Assembly (NCBI RefSeq): GCF_002142215.1
Contig: NZ_NAST01000003.1
Coordinates: 62,001 to 126,000 of the forward strand
Direction of reading: 5' to 3'
Source: Gilliamella sp. N-G2
GTDB taxonomy: Bacteria > Pseudomonadota > Gammaproteobacteria > Enterobacterales > Orbaceae
DNA length: 64,000 nucleotides
Part shown: in pieces, positions 1-8,612 of the stretch
Layout: every line of letters begins with the position of its first letter
How positions within the stretch are numbered: the stretch's first letter is position 1
The notes under the pieces: model-generated
Told to the model about the DNA's origin: nothing
Database searches by the model: none
The model's input: only the letters and a program-made list of their open reading frames with translations
Program-made: the position numbers and the translations under genes

Positions 1-750
1 AACAACTGCCCAATTAGCAGATAAAGATAAATTGATATTTTGGTCAGTATTAGCTTGATAATCCTCGATATTGGCTTTGCCAAAAATAGCCGAATCCTTT
101 TCAATATTGGAGCCTAAACGATGAAGATAGAGTTCTTCCGTTCCTAACTTTCGATTATTAGAATTAGCAAAATTATTACGATGATAGAAAAAAGATAAAT
201 TATCACTCGCCCATACTATATTTGAAGCAGTTATGCCGGATAAGCTATCGGCTAGATGTGCTTTAGTTTTTACATTAATCACATTGATAGCTGAAACTTC
301 AGAGCCATTTTCGGAAATAGCATAAGCAATATACTTACCATCATTTGATGGGTAGAAATTATATATATAACCAACTGATGGGTCGACTAATAATCTTTCT
401 TTGCCGAATCGATCTTTAACAAACAAACGGTTATAAGGATGCTTATTTGTTCGTTTCAAGTAAAAAGTATTATCACCCTTTAGTCTAATATTATGAATTA
501 TTGGTTCAGTTCCATAATCTGTTAATTCACTGAATCGTTTTTCAATCGATGAGAACAAATCGAGTTTTTTAAGAATTTTCATTGAACGATTTGATTCAGA
601 TAATAACCAATTATTAGTTAGATCCTTTTCTGTTTCCATCCAACCATAACTGTCAACTAATGAATAAGAGTTGTTAGATACACAACTAATGCAGTTCACT
701 AATGATAAAAAGGCAATAATGATAAAAAAAAATTTTTTTAACCAGAACAT
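1..750 (-). CDS. Prolyl oligopeptidase-family peptidase, N-terminal part (cut by left edge)
   Basis: The reading frame is open from an ATG at 750 (GGAG eight bases upstream) to the window edge, 250 codons. A hydrophobic N-terminus followed by Cys residues looks like a signal peptide, possibly of a lipoprotein, though the lipobox is poor. After it comes a YGWMET stretch like the YxWLE opening of prolyl oligopeptidases, then blocks typical of their N-terminal beta-propeller (a VDPS-type turn, WASDN..FFYHR, ELYLHRLGS). The catalytic alpha/beta-hydrolase domain lies outside the window, so activity cannot be judged. The family cleaves short peptides after proline or basic residues; this member is probably envelope-located. 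The gene is transcribed leftward and is separate from the PTS operon, whose terminator lies between them. Confidence 0.7.
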   Translation of the reverse strand, partial: MFWLKKFFFIIIAFLSLVNCISCVSNNSYSLVDSYGWMETEKDLTNNWLLSESNRSMKILKKLDLFSSIEKRFSELTDYGTEPIIHNIRLKGDNTFYLKRTNKHPYNRLFVKDRFGKERLLVDPSVGYIYNFYPSNDGKYIAYAISENGSEVSAINVINVKTKAHLADSLSGITASNIVWASDNLSFFYHRNNFANSNNRKLGTEELYLHRLGSNIEKDSAIFGKANIEDYQANTDQNINLSLSANWAVV

Positions 751-920
751 TATTGATCTCCTTTTATCATGCTCTATAAAAAATAAAACTAGAATAATTA
801 TCTAGTTCTATCACTTATATCTTAATGTATCAAATGATTATTATTCATTCGTTTTGGCCCACTCTTCGTCTCAAATATAGATTATTATTGCAATTTAGAT
901 AATTGGTTTTTAATAAAAAA

Positions 921-938
921 AGCCCGAATTATCGGGCT
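921..938 (-). terminator. Rho-independent terminator of the PTS operon
   Basis: A 7-bp perfect stem (AGCCCGA/TCGGGCT) with a 4-nt loop. On the minus strand it is followed by a T-run (the A-run at 914-920 on plus). It lies just after the EIIA stop codon and ends the leftward operon. Confidence 0.8.
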
Positions 939-964
939 TATTTTAGTTTTGTGCGTTGTCAATT

Positions 965-1396
965 TTAGAAATCTTCATCACTTGGTTCATCTGCTGCCAT
1001 TGCTGCCATATTATACCGCTCAATCCCTTGAGTTCCGGCTTGTATAATATCTGGTAACAATGTTACTAGATTTACCTCACTGCGTTGCATAAAAGTTTCT
1101 AACAGCATGGGCACATTTACCCCAGTGACTATTTCTATATTAGGAAAATCAGCCATCAATCTAACTAAAGTATTAAATGGTGTGCCACCTTTTAAATCAA
1201 CAAAACAGACAATTTCCGAGCCAAAATGCTGTAATGTTTTTAGCTTTTGTTGCAGTTGCTGTTGAAAATCATCGGTTGATTGTCCCATAGCAAACGAAAC
1301 AGCTTCACACTGAGATTGTTTACCACAAATCATTTCCGCCGTTTCAATTAAACCTTTCGCTGTTGAACCATGAGTACTGACTAATACAGAAATCAT
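965..1396 (-). CDS. PTS EIIA component, mannose/fructose/sorbose family
   Basis: This 143-residue protein has the size of a free-standing EIIA(Man) domain. The phospho-acceptor histidine is H9 in the VSTHG motif, and FVDLKGGTPFN is the usual conserved loop. It takes phosphate from HPr and passes it to the EIIB encoded in the same operon. It is the last gene of the leftward operon, 17 nt after the FrlB-like gene, while EIIB, C and D lie at the operon's start. The same gene set (man-type PTS plus two SIS deglycases) is known from the glucoselysine/fructoselysine gfr operon of Salmonella, which suggests an Amadori-compound transporter. The substrate is inferred from context only. Confidence 0.85.
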   Translation of the reverse strand: MISVLVSTHGSTAKGLIETAEMICGKQSQCEAVSFAMGQSTDDFQQQLQQKLKTLQHFGSEIVCFVDLKGGTPFNTLVRLMADFPNIEIVTGVNVPMLLETFMQRSEVNLVTLLPDIIQAGTQGIERYNMAAMAADEPSDEDF

Positions 1397-1413
1397 CGAG
1401 TTAAGTTCCTATT

Positions 1414-2412
1414 TTAATAATCTAAACAACGATAATAACGACGGATTGTCATTGGATGACGATTGAGATGTTCAACATAAGCATCGATACGATTATTAAT
1501 AGCTCGGAAGACAAATGGTGAAAGATTTCCACGATATTTTTCCGATATACCTGGTAATTCATAATCTTTAGTATCAATAATGGTGTAATTACCACAGATT
1601 TGCGGTAAGAACTTAGCTACTCTTTCACTTAATGGCCGTTGGGTATCTTCACCAACATAAACAGTGACTGCTGTGTCACGGTCGATAACTTCTAACGTAC
1701 CATGGAAAAACTCTGCTGATTCAATTGATTTTGATCGTAACCAGTGTTGCTCTTCCCAATAACACATAGCATGAGAATAAGTTGCTCCCCATTGATTACC
1801 CGCGCCAACAAAATAGTGCATTGAATCATTATGATGTTTTTCAGCAACTTCTTGACCAAATTTATCGGCTTTTTTGGCAACAGCTACGATATTTTGGGCA
1901 AAATGTTGATCCATTTGTTGGTAAAATTCATCATAATCTGGAAATTCACCCGCTAAAAACATTAAACGATCGGCTGTCATAAAGAATTTTAACTGTTCAT
2001 TCATCGGGTAAACAACTTCATAATCGGCCATGTTGCCTAATGTGGTATCGGCTTTATCTATAAAAGCAAATACCGTTGAACCCACTTCTTTTTTAATTTT
2101 ATCAATAGCAGCAACCACTTCCTGTGTCGTACCTGTCACTGATGAAATAATGATAAGCGTATCTTTAGTAATACGTTTATTGCCAGTGACTAAATATTCT
2201 GCCGCATGTTGCACAAAAGTTTCAACCGCTGTTTTTTCTTTCATATGGACAACTGCTTGCATTGATGATGCATAGGTACCACCAATACCTAACCAACAAA
2301 CATTGCTATAACCACGCTCGTGGATTTTATCAATAAATTCATTAATTTTTGGTCTTAATGCTAACGCACCATTCATGCTGTCTAATTCTTTCTTTTCGTC
2401 ATATTTTCTCAT
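1414..2412 (-). CDS. SIS-domain sugar-phosphate deglycase, FrlB/GfrF-like
   Basis: A 332-residue protein with two SIS (sugar isomerase) domains. The N-terminal half has GIGGTYAS and the SSVTGTT phosphosugar loop. The C-terminal half has ESAEFFHGTLE, matching the ESGEFRHGPLE segment of E. coli FrlB, and the end (RRYY..LDY) also matches FrlB. FrlB splits fructoselysine 6-phosphate into glucose 6-phosphate and lysine. Together with a mannose-type PTS this points to use of fructoselysine or a related Amadori product. It starts 2 nt after the stop of the upstream SIS gene, so the two are translationally linked. Family assignment is firm; the exact substrate is inference. Confidence 0.75.
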   Translation of the reverse strand: MRKYDEKKELDSMNGALALRPKINEFIDKIHERGYSNVCWLGIGGTYASSMQAVVHMKEKTAVETFVQHAAEYLVTGNKRITKDTLIIISSVTGTTQEVVAAIDKIKKEVGSTVFAFIDKADTTLGNMADYEVVYPMNEQLKFFMTADRLMFLAGEFPDYDEFYQQMDQHFAQNIVAVAKKADKFGQEVAEKHHNDSMHYFVGAGNQWGATYSHAMCYWEEQHWLRSKSIESAEFFHGTLEVIDRDTAVTVYVGEDTQRPLSERVAKFLPQICGNYTIIDTKDYELPGISEKYRGNLSPFVFRAINNRIDAYVEHLNRHPMTIRRYYRCLDY

Positions 2413-2414
2413 TT

Positions 2415-3494
2415 TTAAATCCTCTTAATTTTTGAGCTAGTTATTTCATCAAATTCTGGATAGGTTGATTTTTCAAGGTTATGACCTTTTAATTTTGAAA
2501 CTTGGTAACTTAATAGATGAACGGGTATCGTCATAAATAGTGATGCGTACAGTTCATCTATATCAATATTAAGACACAAATCGTCTGGTTTAAGATTGCT
2601 ACTGTTATTGGCATAAATAGTCGAAATATTTTTAACATGTTTAGTCAAAAATAATTTTAACAATTCAGCACGATCAGATAATACGCCATGTGGCTCAAGG
2701 AAAACGATATTATCATCCTCATCTAATCCTAAATATGGGCCATGCATATACTCTTCGAGCTCTTTACCAAAAGCACTATTTCGTACAGTTTCCGTGAACT
2801 TGGTTTCACCTTCTCTGGCGGTTCCATAAGTTGCACCATAGCCAATAAATATGGCCCGTTGCGAATGATTAAATTTGTGTTGACATTGATCTACCCACGT
2901 TTGGGATTGTTCGATAACTTTAGGTAGCAAGCGTGCAACTTTTCGAAGTTGATCGAAGTAACTGGCAAAATGTTTATCATCCATGCTGCCATTTTTTTGT
3001 GCAATGACTAAAGCAATTAAGATCAAATCAAGAATCGTAACGCTATAACCCGCACTGACATAAGGCATTTCCTCAATCGGAATACCCATAGATAACACAT
3101 GATTACTAATTTTATATAATGGGCTATCAGGGTTACTGGTAAGCGTATAGATAGTTTGGTTATTCTTAATAAACTCTTCAACTAAATGAATCGTTGAGTA
3201 GCTTTCACCTCCTTGTGAAATAGCAAAATACAAGGTATTAGGATCGCTGTAATGTAAATAATTAGCAGCGATTGAAGGATCTTCAATATAAACGGGAACC
3301 TTTAAGATTTTACACATTAAAGGTCTTGCCCCATAAGCTGCGTTAGAACTTGAACCAGTAGCAAAAATAACAATTGAGTTAAATTGTTTAACTTTATTTA
3401 AATCAATAGGATCAACAAATAATGTTTGATAATTGTCTAAAATACTCTGATAGTATTCAGGTTCTAATGCTACATAATCAGCAATATTTTTCAT
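2415..3494 (-). CDS. SIS-domain sugar isomerase/deglycase, GfrE-like
   Basis: A 359-residue GlmS-isomerase-like protein with two SIS domains (FATGSSSNA near the N-terminus, SQGGES, and GYGATYGTAREGETKFTE with KELEEYMHGP in the second half). The frame stays open upstream to 3557, but that would overlap the EIID gene by 50 nt. The ATG at 3494 has AAGGA seven bases ahead and gives a 13-nt gap, so it is preferred. In the Salmonella gfr operon the second SIS enzyme (GfrE) is a glucoselysine 6-phosphate deglycase; the equivalent role is proposed here. A general aminosugar-phosphate isomerase cannot be excluded. Confidence 0.7.
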   Translation of the reverse strand: MKNIADYVALEPEYYQSILDNYQTLFVDPIDLNKVKQFNSIVIFATGSSSNAAYGARPLMCKILKVPVYIEDPSIAANYLHYSDPNTLYFAISQGGESYSTIHLVEEFIKNNQTIYTLTSNPDSPLYKISNHVLSMGIPIEEMPYVSAGYSVTILDLILIALVIAQKNGSMDDKHFASYFDQLRKVARLLPKVIEQSQTWVDQCQHKFNHSQRAIFIGYGATYGTAREGETKFTETVRNSAFGKELEEYMHGPYLGLDEDDNIVFLEPHGVLSDRAELLKLFLTKHVKNISTIYANNSSNLKPDDLCLNIDIDELYASLFMTIPVHLLSYQVSKLKGHNLEKSTYPEFDEITSSKIKRI

Positions 3495-3507
3495 TACATA
3501 TTCCTTT

Positions 3508-4332
3508 TTATAAACCGAGTAATCCACTCCAAGCACCAAAGATTCCGATACCAGCAATCATTAATAAGATCCAAGGTGCTTTCAGACCTTTTCTATCTAA
3601 TAAAAAGATAAATAAAGTAAATAATAACGGCAGTATTTGCGGAACAATGCCATCAAAAATGGCTTGTAATGATGTTGCATCATCGCCAGATCCTATTGTT
3701 AATGGCATATTTAGTGTCACCATCGTCGCTACCATAGCGCCAACCACCGAGAGCCCCAAGATAGATGCTCCATAAGATAATTTATCCATCAAACCGGTTT
3801 TTTGCACTTTTTCAATAAAAGATGCACCAATGTTATAACCAATAAAGAGACCAAAATAACGAGCTATAATGGCTGGAATATTGAAAATTAATAAAAATAA
3901 CAGTGGACCTAGGATATTCCCTTGCATTGCCAGTGAGGTCCCAATACCTGTGGCAATAACCCGTAATGTTCCCCAGAAGAATGAATCTCCCAAACCACTT
4001 AGTGGTCCCATTAAGGCAATTTTGACGTCATTTATTGAACTTTCATCAAAATCTTTATTTATGGCATTCTGCTCTTCCATGGCAATCGAAATACCTAATG
4101 GGAAAGTAATTAACCATGGTGTAACATTATAAAACTCTAAGTGTCTTTGATAAGCAGTAGTTAATTGTTCTGGTTTTTGGCTATAAATCTTTTCTAAAGC
4201 AGGACGAATCGCAAAAGAATAACCTAAATTCATTTGTCGTTCATAGTTCCATGACCACTCAGCAGTGAAAGAGCGCCAAAATGTTCGCATTAAATCCTTT
4301 TTAGTAATTAAATTAGAATTCTTCATTTTCAT
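3508..4332 (-). CDS. PTS EIID component, mannose family
   Basis: A 274-residue membrane protein typical of EIID(Man): a soluble, Arg/Trp-rich N-terminus (TKKDLMRTFWRSF), the PLSGLGDSFFWG signature in the middle, and several hydrophobic spans at the C-terminus. With EIIC it forms the sugar channel in the inner membrane. The ATG at 4332 has GGAG at good spacing and overlaps the end of the EIIC gene by 20 nt, indicating coupled translation. Confidence 0.9.
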   Translation of the reverse strand: MKMKNSNLITKKDLMRTFWRSFTAEWSWNYERQMNLGYSFAIRPALEKIYSQKPEQLTTAYQRHLEFYNVTPWLITFPLGISIAMEEQNAINKDFDESSINDVKIALMGPLSGLGDSFFWGTLRVIATGIGTSLAMQGNILGPLLFLLIFNIPAIIARYFGLFIGYNIGASFIEKVQKTGLMDKLSYGASILGLSVVGAMVATMVTLNMPLTIGSGDDATSLQAIFDGIVPQILPLLFTLFIFLLDRKGLKAPWILLMIAGIGIFGAWSGLLGL

Positions 4333-5146
4333 AATTGATCTCCTGTCCTACTAAAGCATTGCCTGATTGATTATTAACTTCTTGATTGTCTGAGATAGTA
4401 AGTTTTTTGCCGGTAAATGAAGAGTAACCGGTAAGAATTAACGCCATACAAGCGCCAAAAACGGCAACACCAGTGACAGGTACTTTCATATATACTGCTA
4501 CAGCAAAACCGAGAATAAAGAATGTTGCATTGGTTTTTTTGATCATAATCTTCATTAACATAGCAAAACCAAATGCAGGTAATAAGCCTGTTGCAATTCC
4601 TAAACCGTTAATGACAAACTCAGGGATCACATCAAGTAAGCTTTTTATTGCTTCACTTCCAAATAAGTAAGAAAAACCAACGACTAAGCCAATTGGTAGG
4701 TTGATAGAAAAGAAACCGCCGAAAATATTCATGCGATCAACGCCTTTACCATTACCTTCACTAGCATACTTATCTGCTTTATGCACAAAGTAAGGTAAAA
4801 TGAACAAGAAACATAAGTTTTTAACCACTAAAACCAAAGAAGCAATTGGAATCCCTAAAGTTAAGGCAACTGCCGTACTTTTACCAGCACCAATCGCAAA
4901 CGCGGTTCCTAATACACTACCTGAAATAATTTCTGGAGGGATAGATGCACCAATAGAAAAAGAACCAACAAACGCCAACTCTAATGTCGCACCGATAATA
5001 ATTCCTTGTGTAACATCCCCCATTACTAGCCCAGCTAAGGTACAAGTAACTAAAGGTCTTGATAACATAGATGAACCTAAAAAGTATTCACCATTGGCTA
5101 ACATAGCAATCAAGGCCAAAATAATTGCTGTAATAACAATACTCAT
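4313..5146 (-). CDS. PTS EIIC component, mannose/sorbose family
   Basis: A 277-residue polytopic protein with the EIIC(Man) pattern: GATLELAFVGSFSIGASIPPE in the first third and repeated hydrophobic spans after it. It forms the permease with the EIID product. AAGGA precedes the ATG. The hydrophilic C-terminal tail (about residues 250-277) overlaps the EIID start. Confidence 0.9.
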   Translation of the reverse strand: MSIVITAIILALIAMLANGEYFLGSSMLSRPLVTCTLAGLVMGDVTQGIIIGATLELAFVGSFSIGASIPPEIISGSVLGTAFAIGAGKSTAVALTLGIPIASLVLVVKNLCFLFILPYFVHKADKYASEGNGKGVDRMNIFGGFFSINLPIGLVVGFSYLFGSEAIKSLLDVIPEFVINGLGIATGLLPAFGFAMLMKIMIKKTNATFFILGFAVAVYMKVPVTGVAVFGACMALILTGYSSFTGKKLTISDNQEVNNQSGNALVGQEINYENEEF

Positions 5147-5163
5147 TTTGTATTCCTTTTGGT

Positions 5164-5631
5164 CTATTTTTCAAATTTTTGCTTAGATTCACTTGGGATC
5201 TGTTGTATATACACTTCAACACCATCTTGTTGTAATCTAGCTAAAAGATCCGCTTCTAAATCGGTCAAATTAATTGTTTTAGAGTAATTTTTGGTTCCTT
5301 CACGTGGTTTAGTTCCTCCTAAATTAAGGCTAGTTATCTGTTCTTGAGTTCCCCGAATAAGTTTTTCTGCATCTTCAACTGATTCCACCACAACTAACAT
5401 CTGATATTTATCGGTTACACCAGAATTAATAGCGTCAATACTGTCATCAATTGACTTCATAACCAGTTTGGCATTTTCTGGTTTAGCTAACCGAATCGCT
5501 GATTTACGAAACTCATCATTAGCAACAGCATCATTGGCAACTAAAATAGTATTAGCACTAACATTATCGAACCATGAAACAACAACCTGACCATGCAATA
5601 AGCGGTGATCGACACGTAATAATTTAATCAT
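5164..5631 (-). CDS. PTS EIIB component, mannose/sorbose family
   Basis: A 155-residue soluble phosphotransfer domain. The N-terminal VDHRLLHGQV carries the phosphorylated histidine (H13) of the IIB(Man/Sor) family. A very strong AGGAGG ribosome binding site precedes the ATG. It is the first structural gene of the operon, 11 nt after the second GntR gene, so regulators and transporter probably share one message. Confidence 0.9.
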   Translation of the reverse strand: MIKLLRVDHRLLHGQVVVSWFDNVSANTILVANDAVANDEFRKSAIRLAKPENAKLVMKSIDDSIDAINSGVTDKYQMLVVVESVEDAEKLIRGTQEQITSLNLGGTKPREGTKNYSKTINLTDLEADLLARLQQDGVEVYIQQIPSESKQKFEK

Positions 5632-5642
5632 TGGTTTTCCTC

Positions 5643-6326
5643 CTAGGTGAAATCCACCACATATTTAGTATTACTAGCGAATTTGTATTCAATGGCAATC
5701 GGTTCGCTATTTATATCAAAATAGTGATTAGACACTTTAAATAATGGTTCATTGATTTGGCAGCGTAGTTGTTTGGCTAATTCAGCATTGGCTACAATAA
5801 GTTGTAAATCTTGTTCTAATTTATCGACTTTTTTCTTACCTGAATTGGTGATTTCAAGTGCAGACAGCACTTTTATTATTGAAACTTGAAAATCAGGAAA
5901 ATGGTTAAGTGGTAAAATAAAAATTTCTTTCACTACACTATTTTTTGCTATTTCTAAAAAACTAATGTAATAAATCAATTCTGATGGTTTTATTTTCAGT
6001 AATTGACTGTAATAAAGACCCGCTTGTCTTAAATAAGCTTCTTTGATAATTTTTTTGTGATGTTGATAAGTACCCGGTTTAATAATACCTGTCATCTCTA
6101 AAATATTTTGCGTAGAAAGCATTGGCGCAACAAATAAACCAACACCTTTCTTTCGAACAACCATATTTTTTTCTACCAATAGATCAATGGCTTTACGCAC
6201 AGTTGTTCGGCTAACATCATAATCTTTCTGTAATTGGACTTCTGGAGGTAATTCAGAACCCACACCATATTGGCCGGTGTTAATTTTCTCGATTAAATGA
6301 TCAGCTATTTTTTCAAACAATTTCAC
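5643..6326 (-). CDS. GntR/UTRA-family transcriptional regulator (second of a tandem pair)
   Basis: A 227-residue protein: N-terminal winged-helix GntR domain (GSELPPEVQLQKDYDVSRTTVRKAIDLL) and C-terminal UTRA effector domain ending IAIEYKFASNTKYVVDF. UTRA domains often bind sugar phosphates, fitting control of the downstream PTS genes. It starts with GTG at 6326 (GGAG nine bases upstream) and overlaps the preceding regulator gene by 14 nt, so the two regulators are translationally coupled. Two different GntR proteins ahead of one PTS operon is unusual. Confidence 0.85.
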   Translation of the reverse strand: MKLFEKIADHLIEKINTGQYGVGSELPPEVQLQKDYDVSRTTVRKAIDLLVEKNMVVRKKGVGLFVAPMLSTQNILEMTGIIKPGTYQHHKKIIKEAYLRQAGLYYSQLLKIKPSELIYYISFLEIAKNSVVKEIFILPLNHFPDFQVSIIKVLSALEITNSGKKKVDKLEQDLQLIVANAELAKQLRCQINEPLFKVSNHYFDINSEPIAIEYKFASNTKYVVDFT

Positions 6327-7044
6327 TATTTTTTTCTCCGTAATTGAAGATATTTTTAGCCGATAGATGATATTTAAATCGATTACCTACTAGATATTGT
6401 TCGGTATGTTCAAATGGTTGAAAATTATCATCAAAATTATTACTAGAAACTTTATAAATTGGTGTGCCATCAATAATTTGTAAATATTTAGCCTTATCTT
6501 CAGCTGCTAACTCATAGGTTATTTCTTCACGGCCGTGACTAGGTTTAACTGGATAATGATCTTTTAAAAATTGATAAAGAGAGATATTATTTAAATCGAT
6601 TTGCTCTAAACCTTTGAACTTATTAGATGATAAATAGGTTATTTCGTAAGAAAGCGGGGTTTTGTTTAATATCCTTTGTCGAATAATTCTAATCAATTTT
6701 TCGTTTGAGCCAAAAAAGGCTCTTAGTTCAGCTGGCATATTAATAATTTGATTGCTGAGAACTTTTATATTAATGTCAATATCATCTTCTTTTTTAACTT
6801 CTTCACTAAAAGAAGACATTTTTAACATGTTAATCTCAAAAATTTTATGCTTTTCGACATCAGTCTCAGCTTGGAATACATAACCTTCCATAGCTAAATC
6901 ATTTAAAGCATTTCTTATTGTTGTACGACTTACACCAAAATGTTCTGCTAGTGCCCGTTCTGTCAATTTTTGACTAACAATAGTCGGATTAGCTTTAATT
7001 TGTTCTTCAACATAAGTTTTTGAAGCAATTTCACGATATTCCAA
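6313..7044 (-). CDS. GntR/UTRA-family transcriptional regulator (first of a tandem pair)
   Basis: A 243-residue GntR/UTRA regulator with the winged helix at about residues 15-70 (ALAEHFGVSRTTIRNALNDLAMEG) followed by a UTRA domain. The start is a TTG at 7044 with GGAG nine bases upstream; the next in-frame ATG would remove most of the DNA-binding domain. It is the first gene of the leftward unit and lies 42 nt from a perfect 15-bp palindrome (7087-7101) that may be its operator. Sequence similarity to its neighbour is low, so this is not a recent duplicate. Confidence 0.85.
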   Translation of the reverse strand: MEYREIASKTYVEEQIKANPTIVSQKLTERALAEHFGVSRTTIRNALNDLAMEGYVFQAETDVEKHKIFEINMLKMSSFSEEVKKEDDIDINIKVLSNQIINMPAELRAFFGSNEKLIRIIRQRILNKTPLSYEITYLSSNKFKGLEQIDLNNISLYQFLKDHYPVKPSHGREEITYELAAEDKAKYLQIIDGTPIYKVSSNNFDDNFQPFEHTEQYLVGNRFKYHLSAKNIFNYGEKNSEIV

Positions 7045-7086
7045 AAAATCTTACTCCATGGTTGGACTTTTTTATAAAACAGATAT

Positions 7087-7101
7087 ACGTTAAATTAACG
7101 T
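7087..7101. promoter_or_regulatory. Palindrome, candidate GntR operator
   Basis: ACGTTAA-A-TTAACGT is a perfect 7-bp inverted repeat around one base, just upstream of the first GntR gene. GntR regulators bind short AT-rich palindromes of this kind. The assignment is inferred from position. Confidence 0.5.
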
Positions 7102-7158
7102 AACTATTATTAAAAAATAGTCAAAAAGATATATGTTGTCAATTTTAAGTACCAAAAC

Positions 7159-7174
7159 TGTTGTGTAGATCACA
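7159..7174. promoter_or_regulatory. Candidate CRP site upstream of the GntR-PTS operon
   Basis: TGTTG-N6-TCACA has the CRP spacing with a perfect right half and a degraded left half, flanked by A/T. cAMP-CRP control is expected for a sugar PTS operon. Confidence 0.5.
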
Positions 7175-7483
7175 ATTTTTATTATTAACTTAATTAAATC
7201 AATAGAATAAATACCAATATAGGAATTTTAGGGGGTGAATCAATCAATATCAGAATAAATAGATAGGTAAATATAGTCAGAAAGTTGCTTTGTCTAACGG
7301 TGCGAGATTTGTATCAAATACATAATGGCATTAATAAAAAAGTCCACTCAATAAGCAGACTTTTTTATAAATTTAGTCGACAAGAGGCAATTGACTAGCA
7401 TCTTATGTTCATCTTGCTGATCGTTGTTAAAGTAATGCTGTCTCGCTGCACTCATCGTAAACCTCAGAAAGGTTCTCATTGTC
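7175..7483. other. Intergenic region between the PTS operon and the AraC gene
   Basis: No convincing gene is visible. A 43-codon minus-strand frame (7348-7479, starting 4 nt after the AraC stop) has no ribosome binding site and runs into the hairpin at 7336-7366. It is most likely leftover sequence. Confidence 0.4.
7336..7366 (-). terminator. Weak terminator after the AraC gene
   Basis: AAAAAAGTC and GACTTTTTT form a 9-bp stem around a 13-nt loop, with U-runs on both strands. It lies downstream of the leftward AraC gene. Confidence 0.45.
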
Positions 7484-8293
7484 TTAGTTAGTAAAGTTTC
7501 GCCATGAGAGACGGTTTTTCATGGCTTTTTGATAGTTTCCCGGTGTTACCCCGAAATTTCGTCGGAAAATAGCAATAAATCTACTAATATTGTCATAACC
7601 TAAATACAAAGATATTTCGGTGATTGGTTTTCCCGTAGCAAGTAATTCTAACGCTTTTAACATCCGCAGTTTTTGACGCCACTGTGTGAAATTAAACCCA
7701 GTTTCATTGGTAAATCGACGTGTTAATGAGCGCCGGGAAATGCCTGCCCAAACGCCCCAGTCATTAATATTTCTATCATCACTAGGATTATCAGACAAAG
7801 CTAAAGCGATTTTTAACAAACGCATATCTTTTGGCATAGGAAGTGCAAGCTCAATTTGAGGCATGGTTCTAATCTCATCAAGGATTACGGCAATTAATCG
7901 CTGCTGTTCCGGTTCCAGTTCTGAATTATGCCATGACATGGTTCGGGTAATTGCTTCGCGCAATAAGCCAGATAACTCTAAAATGCATGGTTTGACAGGT
8001 AGTTCAATGCATGCGTTTTTTTGTATATAGATGCTCCATCCCTCGAATCGCCCATGTGATCCAAGAAGACTATGTTGTACATTTGGCGGTATCCAGACCG
8101 CATGAGTTGCGGGCACTACCCATTGACAACTTTCAGCTTCAATTGAAATTAACCCATGTAATGTGCCGAGTAATTGCCCTCTAGAATGACCATGACGCTG
8201 AGTCACTCTTTGAGAAGAGTGGCTGACTGTCGATATGATCATCGGTTCACTATCAGAGGAAGCTAGCTGTGGAGAGATGAGTGGCGTATTCAT
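7484..8293 (-). CDS. AraC-family regulator, NimR-like (cupin + HTH)
   Basis: A 269-residue protein. The N-terminal cupin-like part carries RHGHSRGQLLGTLHG and VPATHAVWIPPNVQHS, typical of the YeaM/NimR branch. The C-terminal AraC double HTH spans about residues 165-260 (WGVWAGISRRSLTRRFTNETG, then ISLYLGYDNISRFIAIFRRNFG). In E. coli NimR controls the divergently transcribed MFS exporter nimT. Here too the gene is divergent from an MFS exporter gene (8613-9980), so local control of that pump is likely, although the pump is from a different MFS family. Confidence 0.8.
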   Translation of the reverse strand: MNTPLISPQLASSDSEPMIISTVSHSSQRVTQRHGHSRGQLLGTLHGLISIEAESCQWVVPATHAVWIPPNVQHSLLGSHGRFEGWSIYIQKNACIELPVKPCILELSGLLREAITRTMSWHNSELEPEQQRLIAVILDEIRTMPQIELALPMPKDMRLLKIALALSDNPSDDRNINDWGVWAGISRRSLTRRFTNETGFNFTQWRQKLRMLKALELLATGKPITEISLYLGYDNISRFIAIFRRNFGVTPGNYQKAMKNRLSWRNFTN

Positions 8294-8612
8294 TTATGTG
8301 GCCCCGATGGGATATTTTGTGGCTTAAATTGGCTAGTAAAAGGCTATTCTACTGGCTATCCTAAAGTCCTCTTAATTAAATTCAAGATAACAAGTTAGCA
8401 ATAAATAGATAAGTTGTAAATGAGCCAAATAATCGTTTTTTATACGCATTAATGAGTAATTTGCAAATTTATTCATTGTTTAATAGTCTGGTTTTGAGAA
8501 GGTAACAGATGCATGAAAGGAAAACATAAAAATTATAAAGAAGTGATGCCAACAAACTTTGATGACATATATACACATGGTGCAATTAAATATCGTTTAG
8601 AGAGAGTTTGTC
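8294..8612. promoter_or_regulatory. Divergent promoter region, AraC regulator / DHA2 exporter
   Basis: 319 bp between two divergent genes. A small plus-strand frame of 27 codons (8546-8629) ends 17 nt inside the exporter gene and could be a coupled leader peptide. No clear inverted-repeat operator was found. Confidence 0.4.
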
